Assembly: GCA_002286715.1 (NCBI GenBank)
Contig: NSJX01000024.1
Location: 326,671 to 390,670, forward strand
Source of the DNA: Dentipellis sp. KUC8613
Lineage: Eukaryota; Basidiomycota; Agaricomycetes; Russulales; Hericiaceae
Length of the DNA stretch: 64,000 bases
Direction: 5' to 3'
The notes below the pieces were generated by a model. The model worked only from the letters and a program-made list of their open reading frames with translations. It did not search any database and was not told the origin of the DNA. The translations under genes and the position numbers were made by a program. This document shows, piece by piece, positions 22,785 to 34,104 of this stretch (within the stretch, counting starts at the first letter, position 1; each line of letters opens with the position of its first letter).

Positions 22785-24131
22785 CGATATCTGAGCCGGT
22801 CAGTCAGTGCTCGCCGATACTCGCAGTCAGGTGGTGGAAAGGCGAAGGCGAGGACGCCGGGTACATTTTGTAATGGTTTCCCGTCGGTCGGTCGGGGGTT
22901 TCATGTCATCAAATCGCCAATCCAGCCAAGCGCTGTGTGCACAACTCACCGCACCCGGCCATCCCGCTGCAGCACAGCTCTGACGCGGGCTTCACACGTA
23001 ACTCTTCGCGCTTGCCGCTGTGCTCGCTCTTCGAGGCGTCTCCTCTGCGTTTCTGGTCGTGTCTGCTGGCTTCTCTACCGCGATGGACGCCTCTTTGACT
23101 TCCGATGTCTTCCGTTACAGTCTCTCAGGCGACTCCCAGCTGCACTACACTTGTGTCCAAGCCACTCTACAGGCAGTCGTTCACCCGGTCCCACAGCCTC
23201 CGTCGTTATCATGACGGCCCTGGACACTCGGCGTAGCTTGTGTCGTGAAAACGGAAGGAAGAATCAAAGGATGGCGGCTACGCTGCCCCATTGGCTGATT
23301 TCTGAGTCGGAGAAAGCACACGCCGCACACGGCCTCCAGGCGTTTGACCTGCCTCCTGCCTTCGGTGCGTTCTGATTACGTGTCTTTTCCATAGGCAAGG
23401 CTTGCGCATTGCGCAAGGTACGACGGATGTGGTGCTTGGGCGTTTTCGCCACAACCACACGCACCTCAGACATGTCGGCCAAAGAGTCTTGGCTCGTATG
23501 TGCGTTTCCGACGGACGCAGTCACTCAGGGACTCTCCCTTGTATTATCGTCAAGGGTCGGCGTCACCTTTTTTTTCGCCTACGTCGTCCTTCGTAGCAAG
23601 ATCCTTTGCAGATCCACGAACCTTGAGAGGAATATGGTAACTCAGGACTGTATCTATGGTCACCCAATTGTGTATACCGCACAAGCCGCCGGCATTTGTT
23701 CTATATGCAGACGCTTCTCTCGTTGGACACCGCCACCTCATACTTTTGCCTGGCACGCGACTACCACAGGTTGCCATATTCGTCCATGTCTTGTTGTTCT
23801 TCCGCAAAGCCCCAACATTCGAAGTACCTGACTTTGATTAGGCGCCTACCACACTACGTCGAAGCAAGGTAACACATGCCACAGACGTACGCATTTCCCA
23901 TCCTCAGCACAATAACGGGCACAAAACAAGGTCGGTGTCTCGCTTTGCGCTCGCTATGATGTGCTTTCCGGAATACAAGGTAGGCGTTTCCCAGGAAATC
24001 ACTCTGCACAAAGCATCGCGTCTGCAGGGCATAAATAGGCCTGCCTCTCCCCAGCAAAAATCATCTCAGAATCCAACCCACTCATACCTCAGCACCTCAG
24101 CCTTCACCACTTTCCAAACCAACCAACTCCA
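22785..24131. other. Divergent spacer between PLB and SIM-like gene 1
   Basis: 1.35 kb with both promoters. Small ORFs on both strands show no recognisable motif or splice-linked extension. I see no gene. Confidence 0.45.
24030..24039 (+). promoter_or_regulatory. TATA box of SIM-like gene 1
   Basis: cataaatagg, about 95 bases before the ATG at 24132, followed by a C/T-rich, G-poor leader. The paralogue has catataagg at a similar distance. Confidence 0.55.
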
Positions 24132-25440
24132 ATGGCAAAGAAGTCCACTGCGCGCTCTACCAAGAGCGCGGTCTCCGACGCCGTTCAAGAGGCATTAGCT
24201 CCCATGCTCCTCCTCCTTGAGCAACAACAGGCGGCTATCGCCGCCCTCCAAAGGACAGCGGAGGACAACCAGCGTCACCTGTGCGTACTTTCCTCCATCG
24301 CGACTCACCATTCGTCTAATTGTCTGCACCAGCCGCACTATCCACCAAGCAATGGTGGATGCTGGCACGGCAAGCCAGCACGGCCTTGCGGCCACTGAGG
24401 CAGCTGCCAGTAGCGGCGCGCCTTCGGTGACCGTATCGTCGCCGTCTCCCTCGCCGACTCTGTCGGCACCCGATGCCACCGTCCCCGCCGCCCCCACCGA
24501 CCTCACGCCCTCGGACCCCCTCCCACTCTGGCTGCAGCGCGAGGCGGCCTTCCAGGAAGGCAGGCCTCGCACGGCCCACGCCTCGCTCCCGCCCCGGTGC
24601 CCGACCCCCCGTCCCCCATTCGCCGGTCCGTCTACCTCGCCCGCCCCGTCTTCGTCCTCCGCACCGGCCACCGTCCCCTCCGCAGCCTCGCGCGTCACCA
24701 TCTCGGCGCTCCTCAACTCGCCCAGCCTGCCTCCCGCCCCCGCGCCTGCTGCTGAGCACGCCCCGACCTCGACCCCGGCCCCGACTCCTCGTTTCACGTT
24801 CGCCCCCGCTNNNNNNNNNNNNNNNNNNNNNNNNNNNNNNNNNNNNNNNNNNNNNNNNNNNNNNNNNNNNNNNNNNNNNNNNNNNNNNNNNNNNNNNNNN
24901 NNNNNNNNNNCTCCCGCCCCCAGGAACCCTCTCAGGCGCGAGGATCCAACCGACCCCGAATTGCAGGCCTGGACTTCGTCCCGGGACCTGTCGGAACTCA
25001 TGGGCGTACGCCCCGCCCCCCGGTCCACTTGTCCCCGCGGCCTGGCACGCCAGGAGACGCTGCTCGATCTGACGAGCAGCGGGTCCCAGGCGCAGCAGGG
25101 CTGTGCCCCCGAGACCCGCGCGCCCTTCCCCACCCTGACCTTGCGGGGGGCGCACAGCACGGCGCTCGGGTCCTTCACCGTCGCGAGGGACTCAGGCGAC
25201 GCCGGTGCCCCCGAGGCATCGACCAGCGAGGGCTCGGGCTCCGGGAGCCCGACGGGCCAGAAGCGTCCGCGCGAAGAGGAGGACGCGGAGGTGAAGGAGG
25301 AGGAGGATGCGCAGGAGGGCTCGCAGGAGTCTCCGAAGAGGCGCAAGGTGGAGAAGAAGGAGGGTGCGCCGCGCCGCTCGCCGCGCAGCCCTAGGAGCCC
25401 CCGGGGCAAGCGCAGCCCCAGCCCTAGCCTCGGCGCGTGA
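24132..25440 (+). CDS. Low-complexity nuclear protein with coiled coil and SUMO-interaction-like motif, copy 1
   Basis: No family is recognised. Exon 1 (24132-24280) encodes a basic start and a short coiled coil (PMLLLLEQQQAAIAALQ). A phase-2 intron after a Leu codon leads to exon 2 (24333-25440). Exon 2 carries a Pro/Ser/Ala-rich stretch, a 100-N assembly gap, the segment RREDPTDPELQAWTSSRDL, ETLLDLTSSGS (a possible SUMO-interaction motif), then KRPREEED, an acidic run, SPKRRKVEKK (a likely bipartite nuclear signal) and RS-like repeats (RRSPRSPRSPRGKRSPSPS). Order and intron position match the gene at 26944-27985, so the two are duplicates. Nuclear location is inferred. Length is uncertain because the gap size is nominal; the frame happens to stay open across exactly 100 N. 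Confidence 0.8.
24811..24910. other. Assembly gap (100 N)
   Basis: Exactly 100 N inside the Pro/Ala-rich coding region of the preceding gene. A round number indicates a placeholder, so the true length is unknown. The flanks are very GC-rich and proline-coding, typical of a collapsed or unsequenced low-complexity repeat. Confidence 0.98.
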
Positions 25441-26943
25441 GCGCGCGTCGGAGGAGGAGCACAACTTCTCGGAGCATGGTGCGCTCCGGGCAGTATATCC
25501 CACCCGTCTCGGTCTCGTGAATCGGTATTTATCTGAATAATTTTCTCTATCTCTCTCACTCTCATCTCGTCTCATACATTATGCATACATATCATCTGGA
25601 CTTTACCTTGCGGACTTATAGCTGTAGTAACAGTGGACTTTGCGATGATCTCATTATGTACTTTTCACAAAAACATGGAATAAAAAGCCCTAAAACACTC
25701 TAACTCTGACGGAATTTGTTCAGCGCGAATATTTGACTGGATCGTGGCGGACATGGGCGCGCCGCTGTCGTCCGACTCGACCATCGCCGCGTCGCGTCGG
25801 CTTGCGCGCGTCTTGCTTCTGACTTCTGTTCATCATTCATAACTCCCTCGGCACACTATTCCGTCTGCCTTCTTGCTCTCCAGAAACTTCATATCTTTTT
25901 GATGCTAGATACCGCGATGTCGAACCGATACACAACGGCAGCCCCTACGCTAACCTGACAACAGTCGCGCGTTCCTCTCTGGTCGACCACTCTGTGCTCT
26001 GCTACTCAACCGCCTTGACATGTGCTGGTAATAGACACGGTGGAGATCGCTCTGACCGCTGCCGCTTCTCGTATGCCGACGTATGTGGTCTCTAGCGGCA
26101 CTCTTGCTCATTGTCGGGAGTCGGGGTGGCGTCAATGTCGGACGGGATGGGGATGACGGTCTCCCTGGTGCGTCCACGGAGGTGCTTTTCGGGCGGTCAT
26201 CTCTCATCACAGCTCTCGCTATTGTCTAGCTAGCTAGTTCTGTTCTAATAGGAAGCCGGGCTTTGACCTCTCGTCGCCAACAATGGTACCCCAGTGGTTA
26301 CCGAACACATTGCGCTACCGTTGGTTATTCCTTTGTATTCTCTGGTGGCCCTGGTGGTCTCGAACGCTATATGCACTCGCATTTGATATTGCGCCAGTAG
26401 ATCCATCTTGCCCCTCGGAGTATAGCGACAGTGCTACGTCGGTTCTCTATGGATCTCTCCATCTGGTATAGGGCATACGCTCGAGCTCTTGATCGTCCTC
26501 TGCGCGTCTCTGTCAAACGTTTTCCGCTAACAATTGGACTTCCAGTGGCGAGATTCGACGTACGTACTCGCCGTGGATCTTCGCCACCACGGTTGGGTTG
26601 TACAGCCGTGCTTTAACGTGGATATGAGACAGTTTCGCGACCTCCGAGCACCAGCGCAGTCCACGGCTTTCCCAGTGACAATAGAATGCACCGAATCAAG
26701 GTAGGGGCTTTTGCAAGGCACACGTGCTTCGCTCCCTTCTTCCTACTTTGGCCATGTTCCATTTCGCCACAGCGCAAAGCGCGTGCCTGCCAGGAAGAGT
26801 GGACCCGCAACCACAGCAAAGCACCTGCGGCTGGACACATATAAGGCCTTCCCTTGTCCCCATCCAGCATCGTACTCTCAACTCCCACCTGAATTCCACA
26901 ATCCATCGCGCACTCATCTTACCTTCACTATCCTCGCACCGAC
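25441..26943. other. Spacer between the two SIM-like paralogues
   Basis: Starts with the AT-rich 3' flank of gene 1 (aataaaaagccc near 25679). The middle, 25900-26700, holds only short unrelated ORFs. I see no gene and no third copy. Confidence 0.45.
26838..26846 (+). promoter_or_regulatory. TATA box of SIM-like gene 2
   Basis: catataagg, about 105 bases before the ATG at 26944, followed by a C-rich, G-poor leader as in the paralogue. Confidence 0.55.
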
Positions 26944-27985
26944 ATGCAAGCTGACCAAAATATCGACTGGCTTGGTCTCTCCACCCTCGAGGACGACGTC
27001 AGCGGCGCCGTCGCCGTCGCCATCAGACCCCTTATGAGACGGCTCAAGGAGCAGACCAAGCGTGCGGAGTACTGGATGCAGGCAGCCTTAACGGCTGAGG
27101 ACACGATCAAGACTTTACGCAAGCAGCTGTACGTCCTTTTATCCTCGATTCCGAAGAGCTGCGCATCTCACTGATTTTTTTGAACGTACTAGGCATGATG
27201 CAGAACATCCTGTGGCCGCCAATCCCGCAACCCCTCCCCCCGTTCCAACAGTTACGGCTACTGTTGACGCCGCTCCGGTTGCTGCTACTGCACCGACGGC
27301 GGTCGCCATTGTTGCGCCTACCCCAAGTTTCTCCGCGCTAACCGCCACTCCTCAGCCTCGCCCGTCGACCCCCAAACGTACCACCCCATATCCCCCAACT
27401 GCACCCTCAAGCCCAGCCCCAGTTCCCATTCCCGGCGACCGCAGGCTCAAGCGAGAGGACGCGAACAGTTCGTCGATGTGGTTCCACACCACATCGTTGG
27501 ACTTGCGCCCCCTCCTGTTCCCTGATCTAGTTGTCCCCGGGCGTCCGACATCCGCGGCATCTGCTGCGTCGTCTACCACCATTGGTCAGACATCCGCCAC
27601 CCAAGAGTCTCATACTGTCATTGACTTGACGAGCCCGCGCACCTCGCCGCAGCCTGAGTCCACCTCCGTTGTGGCGATTGAAGACGTCAAGGCCGCGGGG
27701 AGTCCCCAGCCCTCTCCCACCACCGTCGTCAAGAGGGACGATACGTCCGCAGCGTCAACGAGCGAGAGCGCGCCCAGCAAGAAGCGCGATCGCGAGGAGG
27801 ACGAGGAGAGCGTGCTAGAGGAATCAGACGAGTCCCACAAGCGGCGCAAGGTGTCCGAGGACGAGGATCGGGACGCGGAGCGCGCGGTTGGAACGCCGCG
27901 CCGCTCTGCACGCTCGCCCGCTATTGGCAGGAGCGAGACGAGCTCAAGCTCGTCGTCACGCGCCACCCGGCGCGGCAAACATTAA
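26944..27985 (+). CDS. Low-complexity nuclear protein with coiled coil and SUMO-interaction-like motif, copy 2
   Basis: Paralogue of 24132-25440, with no family recognised. Exon 1 (26944-27128) encodes an acidic start and a coiled coil (RRLKEQTKRAEYWMQAAL). The intron again falls in phase 2 after the Leu of a KQL/QHL motif. Exon 2 (27193-27985) encodes a Pro/Thr/Ala-rich region, the shared block LKREDANSSSMWFHTTSLDL, HTVIDLTSPRTSP (VIDLT is a textbook SUMO-interaction core), a Lys/Asp-rich part, KKRDREEDEE and SHKRRKVSEDEDRD (nuclear signal within acid), then TPRRSARSP and a Ser run. Compared with copy 1 the order of elements is the same while the linkers have diverged. Role unknown; a nuclear SUMO-binding scaffold is a guess from motifs only. 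Confidence 0.83.
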
Positions 27986-28474
27986 TGAGCTCAGGATGGA
28001 GGAGTCTCGACGAAGGGCTGGGAGCTACTAGCTGTCGCTCGAGCATAAAGCATTGCTGTTTCTGTTTCTGTTTTTATCCCGGCATTCCCTTTTTTTTCTT
28101 GAATCTGTCGCGTGCATCTAGTCTGGTCTGATTTTCTCTCATCTTTCCTCATCTCATATCCTCTCGTCATCTGTCACAATCATCATATATTATTTCTCTG
28201 ATCTATCTCTTGTATCACTTGTATAAACTCTATCTAATGCATTGGATCGAAATTTTTGCATTGTCTGCTATGATCGCACAACCAAAGACTACGAAGTTTG
28301 GCCGAAGGCTTACAGTAAATGGGAGGGGAAAGAATAGAAGGATAGATACAACCTACTGGTAAAGTATTAGAGGTGCAGCGCTGAGCTAGATATAATTAAT
28401 GCGGCTTAGTGGGCAATAAGTCCGTTGTAGGTAGTCATTTCGGAGTAGTCGATACGTGAAGTCATTTCCACGAC
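27986..28474. other. Convergent 3' spacer
   Basis: T- and TC-rich sequence (tttctgtttctgttttt near 28052, long tctcatc runs to 28200) between the SIM-like gene 2 stop and the stop of membrane-protein copy A. Probable 3' UTRs; no gene is seen. Confidence 0.5.
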
Positions 28475-29682
28475 TTAAATTTGCTGAAGCTCCAAGTCCT
28501 GTGCTTTAGACGACTTGGAATCTCTCGTCGAAAGACATAGTCCCGAAGAGTCCGACGGTGGGTGTACAGTGTGCGACCTCGACTCGCACGGCGTGACGAA
28601 GAGTATATTGCTGCCCACGGGATGCGTCACTTGCGACACCATTTCCTTCGACCACCCTGCGCCCATCGCCACACGAAGGATGACCAGCTGTGGAGAAACC
28701 GCCTGAAGATTTACCGAAATATTTCAACTTCCATCTGCAGTGTAAATCGATAATAAACGTACACAGAATGACCCCCAGACCAAAGAGAACGTCATTTGGA
28801 CCGGGCTGTCCAGCACATAGGTGATTATCAAGCCGATTCCAAGCAGACTCAAAGGCAACGCAGACTCCACAAAGATAGCGGCAATGCTGGTATACTTTGC
28901 TCCGACTTGCGCTGGTAAGATGGAGCGGACGAGATTGCGCATCATGAGCAGACGAACGCTGATAAGCGTCGTCAGGATGACATTGACACTTGCTGACAGC
29001 GATATCCAGGCGATGGCAAGTTTCATGGAACTTCTGGTATATGGTGTATGACCAGGAAGCGAACCGTTGATGGCGTAGACGATGGAAACAACTGAATGGT
29101 GATTCTTGTTTGCGAGTTTATCGCGTTGAAAATGAAACGGACTCACTGATAGACGCGAGGTACAAGACACAGGGAAAAACCATGATCCAGAGACGGCAGC
29201 CCCAGATGATGTAGCAACGATAAAGCTGTTTAGAATGAGTCGCCACTTGTCAACTGACGACGCAATCGGACTGACCAGAAGGCCATCACCCATGAAGCTC
29301 ATGGCCATAACAGCTATTGACCCAAGAGTGCTGTACCACCACGTCGAGGCGTGCTTGGCTATGAAGACCGCAGGATCCATGTGCGCTCTATGCTCGATCC
29401 ACGCGTCTTCGCCGAACACCACATTTTTCACTACCACAAAGGTAAGAAGGCCCAGCATGATGCCCCCGTATATGATTGAGAATCGCTGCATTTTGAGGCG
29501 GGTTGACCTCTTCGTGCACAAGATATACACAGTCTGAAAGTACATCGACACTTGAAAGCCTGTATGAATAATTATGAGCAATGGATCGCCCCGGAAAGAT
29601 CATTATACTGACCATAGAGAATGAGTCCAAATGCATTTCCGATGTACAAGGCACGTTCCAGCGTAATATTTGGATCCACCAT
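28475..29682 (-). CDS. Seven-helix membrane protein of unknown function, tandem copy A
   Basis: 329 residues from five exons: 29682-29613 (70 nt), 29559-29276 (284), 29225-29147 (79), 29091-28763 (329) and 28702-28475 (228). About seven hydrophobic helices are visible. Marker blocks are ERALYIGNAFGLILYG, the acidic loop FGEDAWIEHRAHMDP, WWYSTLGSIAVM, LYRCYIIWGCRLW, LTTLISVRLLMMRNLVRSIL, YTSIAAIFVESALPLSLLGI and the last helix ending ILRVAMGAGWSKEMVSQVT. The hydrophilic tail after that is about 60 residues. Multi-pass proteins with the LYRCYIIWG and RVAMGxGWSK blocks are common in Agaricomycete genomes but have no known role to my knowledge. Receptor-like topology is suggestive only. First of four tandem copies. 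Confidence 0.88.
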
Positions 29683-30764
29683 GATGGCTTGAGGGCCTGG
29701 GGGTTACGCAGTAGGCTTGGACTCGAGGCTTCGCAGATAGCGCAGCCTAAAAACAAATGGTCGAGAGCGCCTCTTCCCTGCGTACCTCCGAAAAAGACCG
29801 CCGGCTCGGAGCTAGTACCCCCTCGAGTTCAATTCGACATTCGACATTCGCCTTTCGGTGCGTATCTTGAGTATGCGAGATAATGATCTGTTTTGGCATG
29901 ACACGGGGACGCTGATCCGACAGCGAAGGAGGGGGCGCCTGTATGACCAATGTGATGATACGGCCTGCAATGGAAGGAGTTCGACTAATTGTCGATGGGG
30001 CGTCTCTTCGTCAATGCCGCCGGTGCCGGACGAAAAGCAAGTTGGACGAGAGTGACGATATGGACAATGTGTATAGACGCTTGCGCTGTGACTCCGGGCC
30101 GACCCACTTCCGCGGGGCTGGCTCTACTGCAGTCGTACGCGTCAACAGTCAAAAAAAAGTCGCGCGTCAGCGACATCAGAGCACACGTACCGAGCACTTC
30201 TCTGACCATGGTCCGGGACTCAAAGCTTGACGCTGAGCCTCGATGTGAAACACCTTGTTTCATTGTTATTGGGGCGCATGACCGGGACCCACGATCCCGT
30301 CGGGTGAACCACAGCATGGGCAGCAGGAGATCACTAGTCGAGCTCGAAGTCTGCCAAAGCAGATAACCACTAATGCAGACGTGCAAGCGTCCCCAGTACC
30401 TTCCATTTCGGAGTGATTGCCTGCGAAGGGGCTTTGATTGATGTCACCTGTATCAAGGTATGTTCCAAGTGTTATATGTTTATGATTGCGAGGGGAAATG
30501 AATCGAGATTTCAGGTTGAAACACGGGGCAACTGCTTCTGCTGTCCATTTGACGTACTGTAGTGGAAGTCAGTATTACTACATCGTGAAGATGTGAGGCA
30601 CGTACTGAGAAGCAGATGAGCTGCAGAGCTCTCCCTCACGTGGATCCGGAGCTGGTAATGCCGTGCATAAGCGCAATCGTCGTGCAGGGAGAGATCGGTC
30701 CACAAAATGCATTTCAAGCACTGACATGTCTCTAAGAAGAGGAATAACAGTTTTCAGCTGCGAC
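29683..30764. other. Spacer between copies A and B
   Basis: 1.1 kb holding the promoter of copy A and the 3' flank of copy B. Short ORFs only. A CRRCRTKSK string near 30017-30043 looks zinc-cluster-like but has no continuation. Confidence 0.45.
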
Positions 30765-31983
30765 TTAAACTTCCTGAAGCTCCATGACCGACAACCGGTT
30801 TCCATATGATTTGGAGGCCCTTGCTGAAGGACATAACGTCGACGATGGGGACTGCGCGTGTGCCGTGTCCGAGTTCGGAGGTGCGACAAAGTGGATCCCG
30901 CTACCCACAGGATGCGTGACCTGCGACACGACCTCCTTAGACCAACCCAACCCCATCGCTACGCGAAGGATGATAAGTTGTGGGGAAGTCGCCTGACATT
31001 CAATATTGTTCAACACAGACAGGCAGATGGAGAAGCTAAAGATTGGGCGTACGCAGAATATCGCCCATACGAAAGCGACCGCCAGCTCTGCGGGGCTGCC
31101 TACTGCGTAGACCACAATCAACCCAATACTAAGGAGGCTCAGCGGCAGCGCAGACTCCACAAAGATGGCGGCGATGCTGATATACTTCGCCCCGACTTGT
31201 GCTGGCAGGATAGAGCGGACAAGATTTCGCATCAAAAGTAGACGAACACTGATGAGTGATGTCAGGATGACATTCACACTCGCCGACAGCGACACCCAAG
31301 CGATGGCGAACTGTACAGATCTCCTGGTGTACGGTGTGGAGCCGGGCAACGAGCTATTGACTGTATAAGCCATGGCCATGGCTTGGAGGCGATTTCGGTT
31401 CACTACACTTAGGTGCAAATGATAGACAGGACTCACTGAGAGCTGCGAGGAATATTATCGCGGGGAGCAAGATGATCCGGGTGCGAGAACCCCAGATGAT
31501 GTAGGTGCGATAGAGCTGTGGATCGTAAGTGACCATTCCGAGTGAACGAGGAGGTCCAACTCACCAGAAGACCGTCACCCATGAAGTTGATGGTCACAAC
31601 AGCTACTGATCCGAGGGTATTATACCACCACGTCGAGGTGTGGTCAGATATGAAGACAGCAGGGTCCATCTCCGCTCTGCGCTCGATCCACGCTTCCTCT
31701 CCAAAGACCAGGTTCTTCACAACAATCACAGAGAGAAGAACGAGCAAAACGCCCCCGTATGCGACGAAAAAGCGATGCATCTTGCGATGGCCTGATCCCT
31801 CTGCGAGCAAGAAAGTTACGGACTGGGAGTACATCAAGATTTGAAAGCCTGCATAGATGACTATGAGAACTAGTGACACTGGCAACTAGGGAAGTAAAGA
31901 TGCTAATGCTCACCATAAAGAACAATTCCGATTACATTCCCAACGTACAAAGCGCGTTCCAGTGCGATCTCTGCACTCGCCAT
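30765..31983 (-). CDS. Seven-helix membrane protein of unknown function, tandem copy B
   Basis: Second tandem copy, 329 residues, with exon lengths identical to the others: 31983-31914 (70), 31848-31565 (284), 31515-31437 (79), 31381-31053 (329) and 30992-30765 (228). Blocks include ERALYVGNVIGIVLYG, FGEEAWIERRAEMDP, WWYNTLGSVAVV, LYRTYIIWGSRTR, LTSLISVRLLLMRNLVRSIL, YISIAAIFVESALPLSLLSI and ILRVAMGLGWSKEVVSQVT. Copy B has Thr where the others have Cys in LYRCY/HIIWG. The acceptor of exon 4 is AAG (CTCCAAG), unlike the CAG used in the other copies. The last intron is in frame, so unspliced RNA would read through it. Confidence 0.88.
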
Positions 31984-32887
31984 ACGAGTCGAAAGGCGAG
32001 GATGAGCCCAATGGGTGGGGAAGGCCGTAGATGGGTGATATCCTGATATAGTGAGAAGACATTCCCTTCGATGCGAAACGAAAATAGCATGTCTCCTCCA
32101 GCTTCTCTTGATCCTAGCGTGACCTGTTCGGCGTTCACAGCCAGTCGAGCGCCAACATGGAGCCCCGTCCTCGCGAAGAAGTACAGCTTGTTACTAAAAT
32201 CGTTAACGCACCGATCTATTGTCACTCTCGCGACGTCGCCTATACGACATAAGAGAAAAGAGGGATGCATCGTAGATCTGCGAAAGCATGAGGACTACGT
32301 GGGGGTAGTCAATGCGTCCCCGACGTTGTCGCGGTCAGATTCCTCGTCCGGGAAGCCCGGCCCGCCGGGCGCTTTCGAAGTATATCTCCCTAGCCTGAAG
32401 GCCTGAAGGCGAGGTACATTACGTCCACTTTGCTCATTAAGACCAACGTATGGAGCTCGCAGACGCCTGTTCCGTCTGCCACAATATTACTTTAAATACT
32501 TTCGGATTGGTACTGCACCTAAGTAGCGCCCGCGCGCTGCGTACGAGTACGCAAGCCGGGGTGCGTCGCGGGCGCAAGGTTACATACACATCGTCCGATT
32601 GGAGAAGGGTAGCTCAAGGAATACCGTATAGAGTCCAATGGGCTATAAATTACAAATATTTACTCGACGCGACAGACGCACGGAGAATAAAGCAAGAGTC
32701 AACCAAATAGACGAGACAAGATTATGTAGAGGGATTGAGTATGTCCAAACAATGCCATTAAACCAAAAGAACAGAAGAAAGGCGTATTCATTAGAACAAG
32801 GGTATAAAGAGAAACGTATCACCACTAGAAAATAACTGCGAGGCGTACTGGGGGTATATCGAGGGCGGTGCGTTCGTCGACCACAGT
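31984..32887. other. Spacer between copies B and C
   Basis: No gene is seen. The right part (32640-32880) is A-rich and has weak similarity to the 3' flank of copy D near 35290-35450 (both contain gtcgaccacag next to the stop), which marks the duplicated unit as extending past the stop codon. Confidence 0.5.
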
Positions 32888-34104
32888 CTAGACATCTTGA
32901 AGCTCAGAATCAATCGATTGGACCCTATTCAACTTGTGATTCATCGTCGAGGGGAAGAATGTCAATGGATCCGACTGTGCGCCTGCCATGTCCGAGCTTG
33001 AAGGTGGGGCAAAGAGAATGCCGCTGCCCAAGGCCTGTGTAACCTGCGACACGACATCCTTCGACCAACCCGACCCCATAGCCATTCGAAAGATAATGAG
33101 TTGTGAGGACGTCGCCTGTCATTCGAAAGCAATCTCAGGTCTTCTGAGAAGAAACGCGGAGAAGGAATGGCCGACGTACACATGATGATCCCCAGACGAA
33201 AGAGGCCGCGAGTTGGACACGGCTGTCTAGCGCGTAGGTGACGATCAGACCAATTCCGAGCAGGCTCATCGGCAGCGCAGACTCCACAAAGATGGACACA
33301 ATGCTAGTGTACTTTGCCTCGACGTGTGCTGGCAAGATGGAGCGGACGAGGCTACGCATCATGAGGAGACGGACACTGATAAGTGTCGTCAAGGTGACAT
33401 TCAAAGTAACCGACAGCGATATCCATGCAATAGCAAACTGAGCAGATGTTCTCGAGAGTGGATTGTAACCAGGGAGAGAGCAGTCAACGGTGTAGACTAT
33501 GGCCATCGCTGTAAAGCACTGTTCATTTGTCAAGATACCATTGAAGAAAAGAATATAACTCACCCACAGAAGCAAAGTACATGAGGAACGGGGCCCCCAT
33601 GATCCAGAGACGAGAACCCCAGATGATGTGGCAGCGATAAAGCTAGTAAGAATTAGCCTCCGTTTGCGAAATGACGAAAAAATCTGACTTACCAAGAGAC
33701 CATCGCACATGAAGCTCACAACCACACTCGCTATGTATCCAAGCATGTAATACCACCACGCTGTCATATTCTCGGCTATGAATATGGCTGGATCCACGTG
33801 TGCTCTGTGCTCAATCCATGCTTCTTCGCCGAAGAGCATGTTGGTCGCCACAAGCACGGTGAAAAAGACTAACAAAATGGCTCCATAGACGGCAATGAAG
33901 CGCTGCATCTTGGGGTGGCTTGAGTCTCTCGCTCGCGAGGATGTTATGGACTGGAAGTACATCAACAATTGAAAGCCTGGATCATTCACCCTGAATCTCT
34001 TGAACTGCGGGAAGAACAGAATGCCGATGCTCACCATAAAGAATGAGACCAATCGCATTTCCAAAATACAAGGCGCGCTCTGTTGTAATTTCCTCATTCG
34101 CCAT
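32888..34104 (-). CDS. Seven-helix membrane protein of unknown function, tandem copy C
   Basis: Third tandem copy, 329 residues: exons 34104-34035 (70), 33976-33693 (284), 33642-33564 (79), 33508-33180 (329) and 33115-32888 (228). Blocks include ERALYFGNAIGLILYG, FGEEAWIEHRAHVDP, WWYYMLGYIASVV, LYRCHIIWGSRLW, LTTLISVRLLMMRSLVRSIL, YTSIVSIFVESALPMSLLGI and FRMAMGSGWSKDVVSQVT. It groups with copy D, sharing MAMVY-type starts of helix 5, FVESALP with VSI before it, and tails ending SELQDV. This suggests C and D split more recently than the A/B pair. Confidence 0.88.

Noticed and set aside
30017..30043. CRRCRTKSK string resembling half of a fungal Zn2Cys6 cluster
   Set aside because: The second half of the six-Cys motif is missing and no exon continues it; treated as coincidence.
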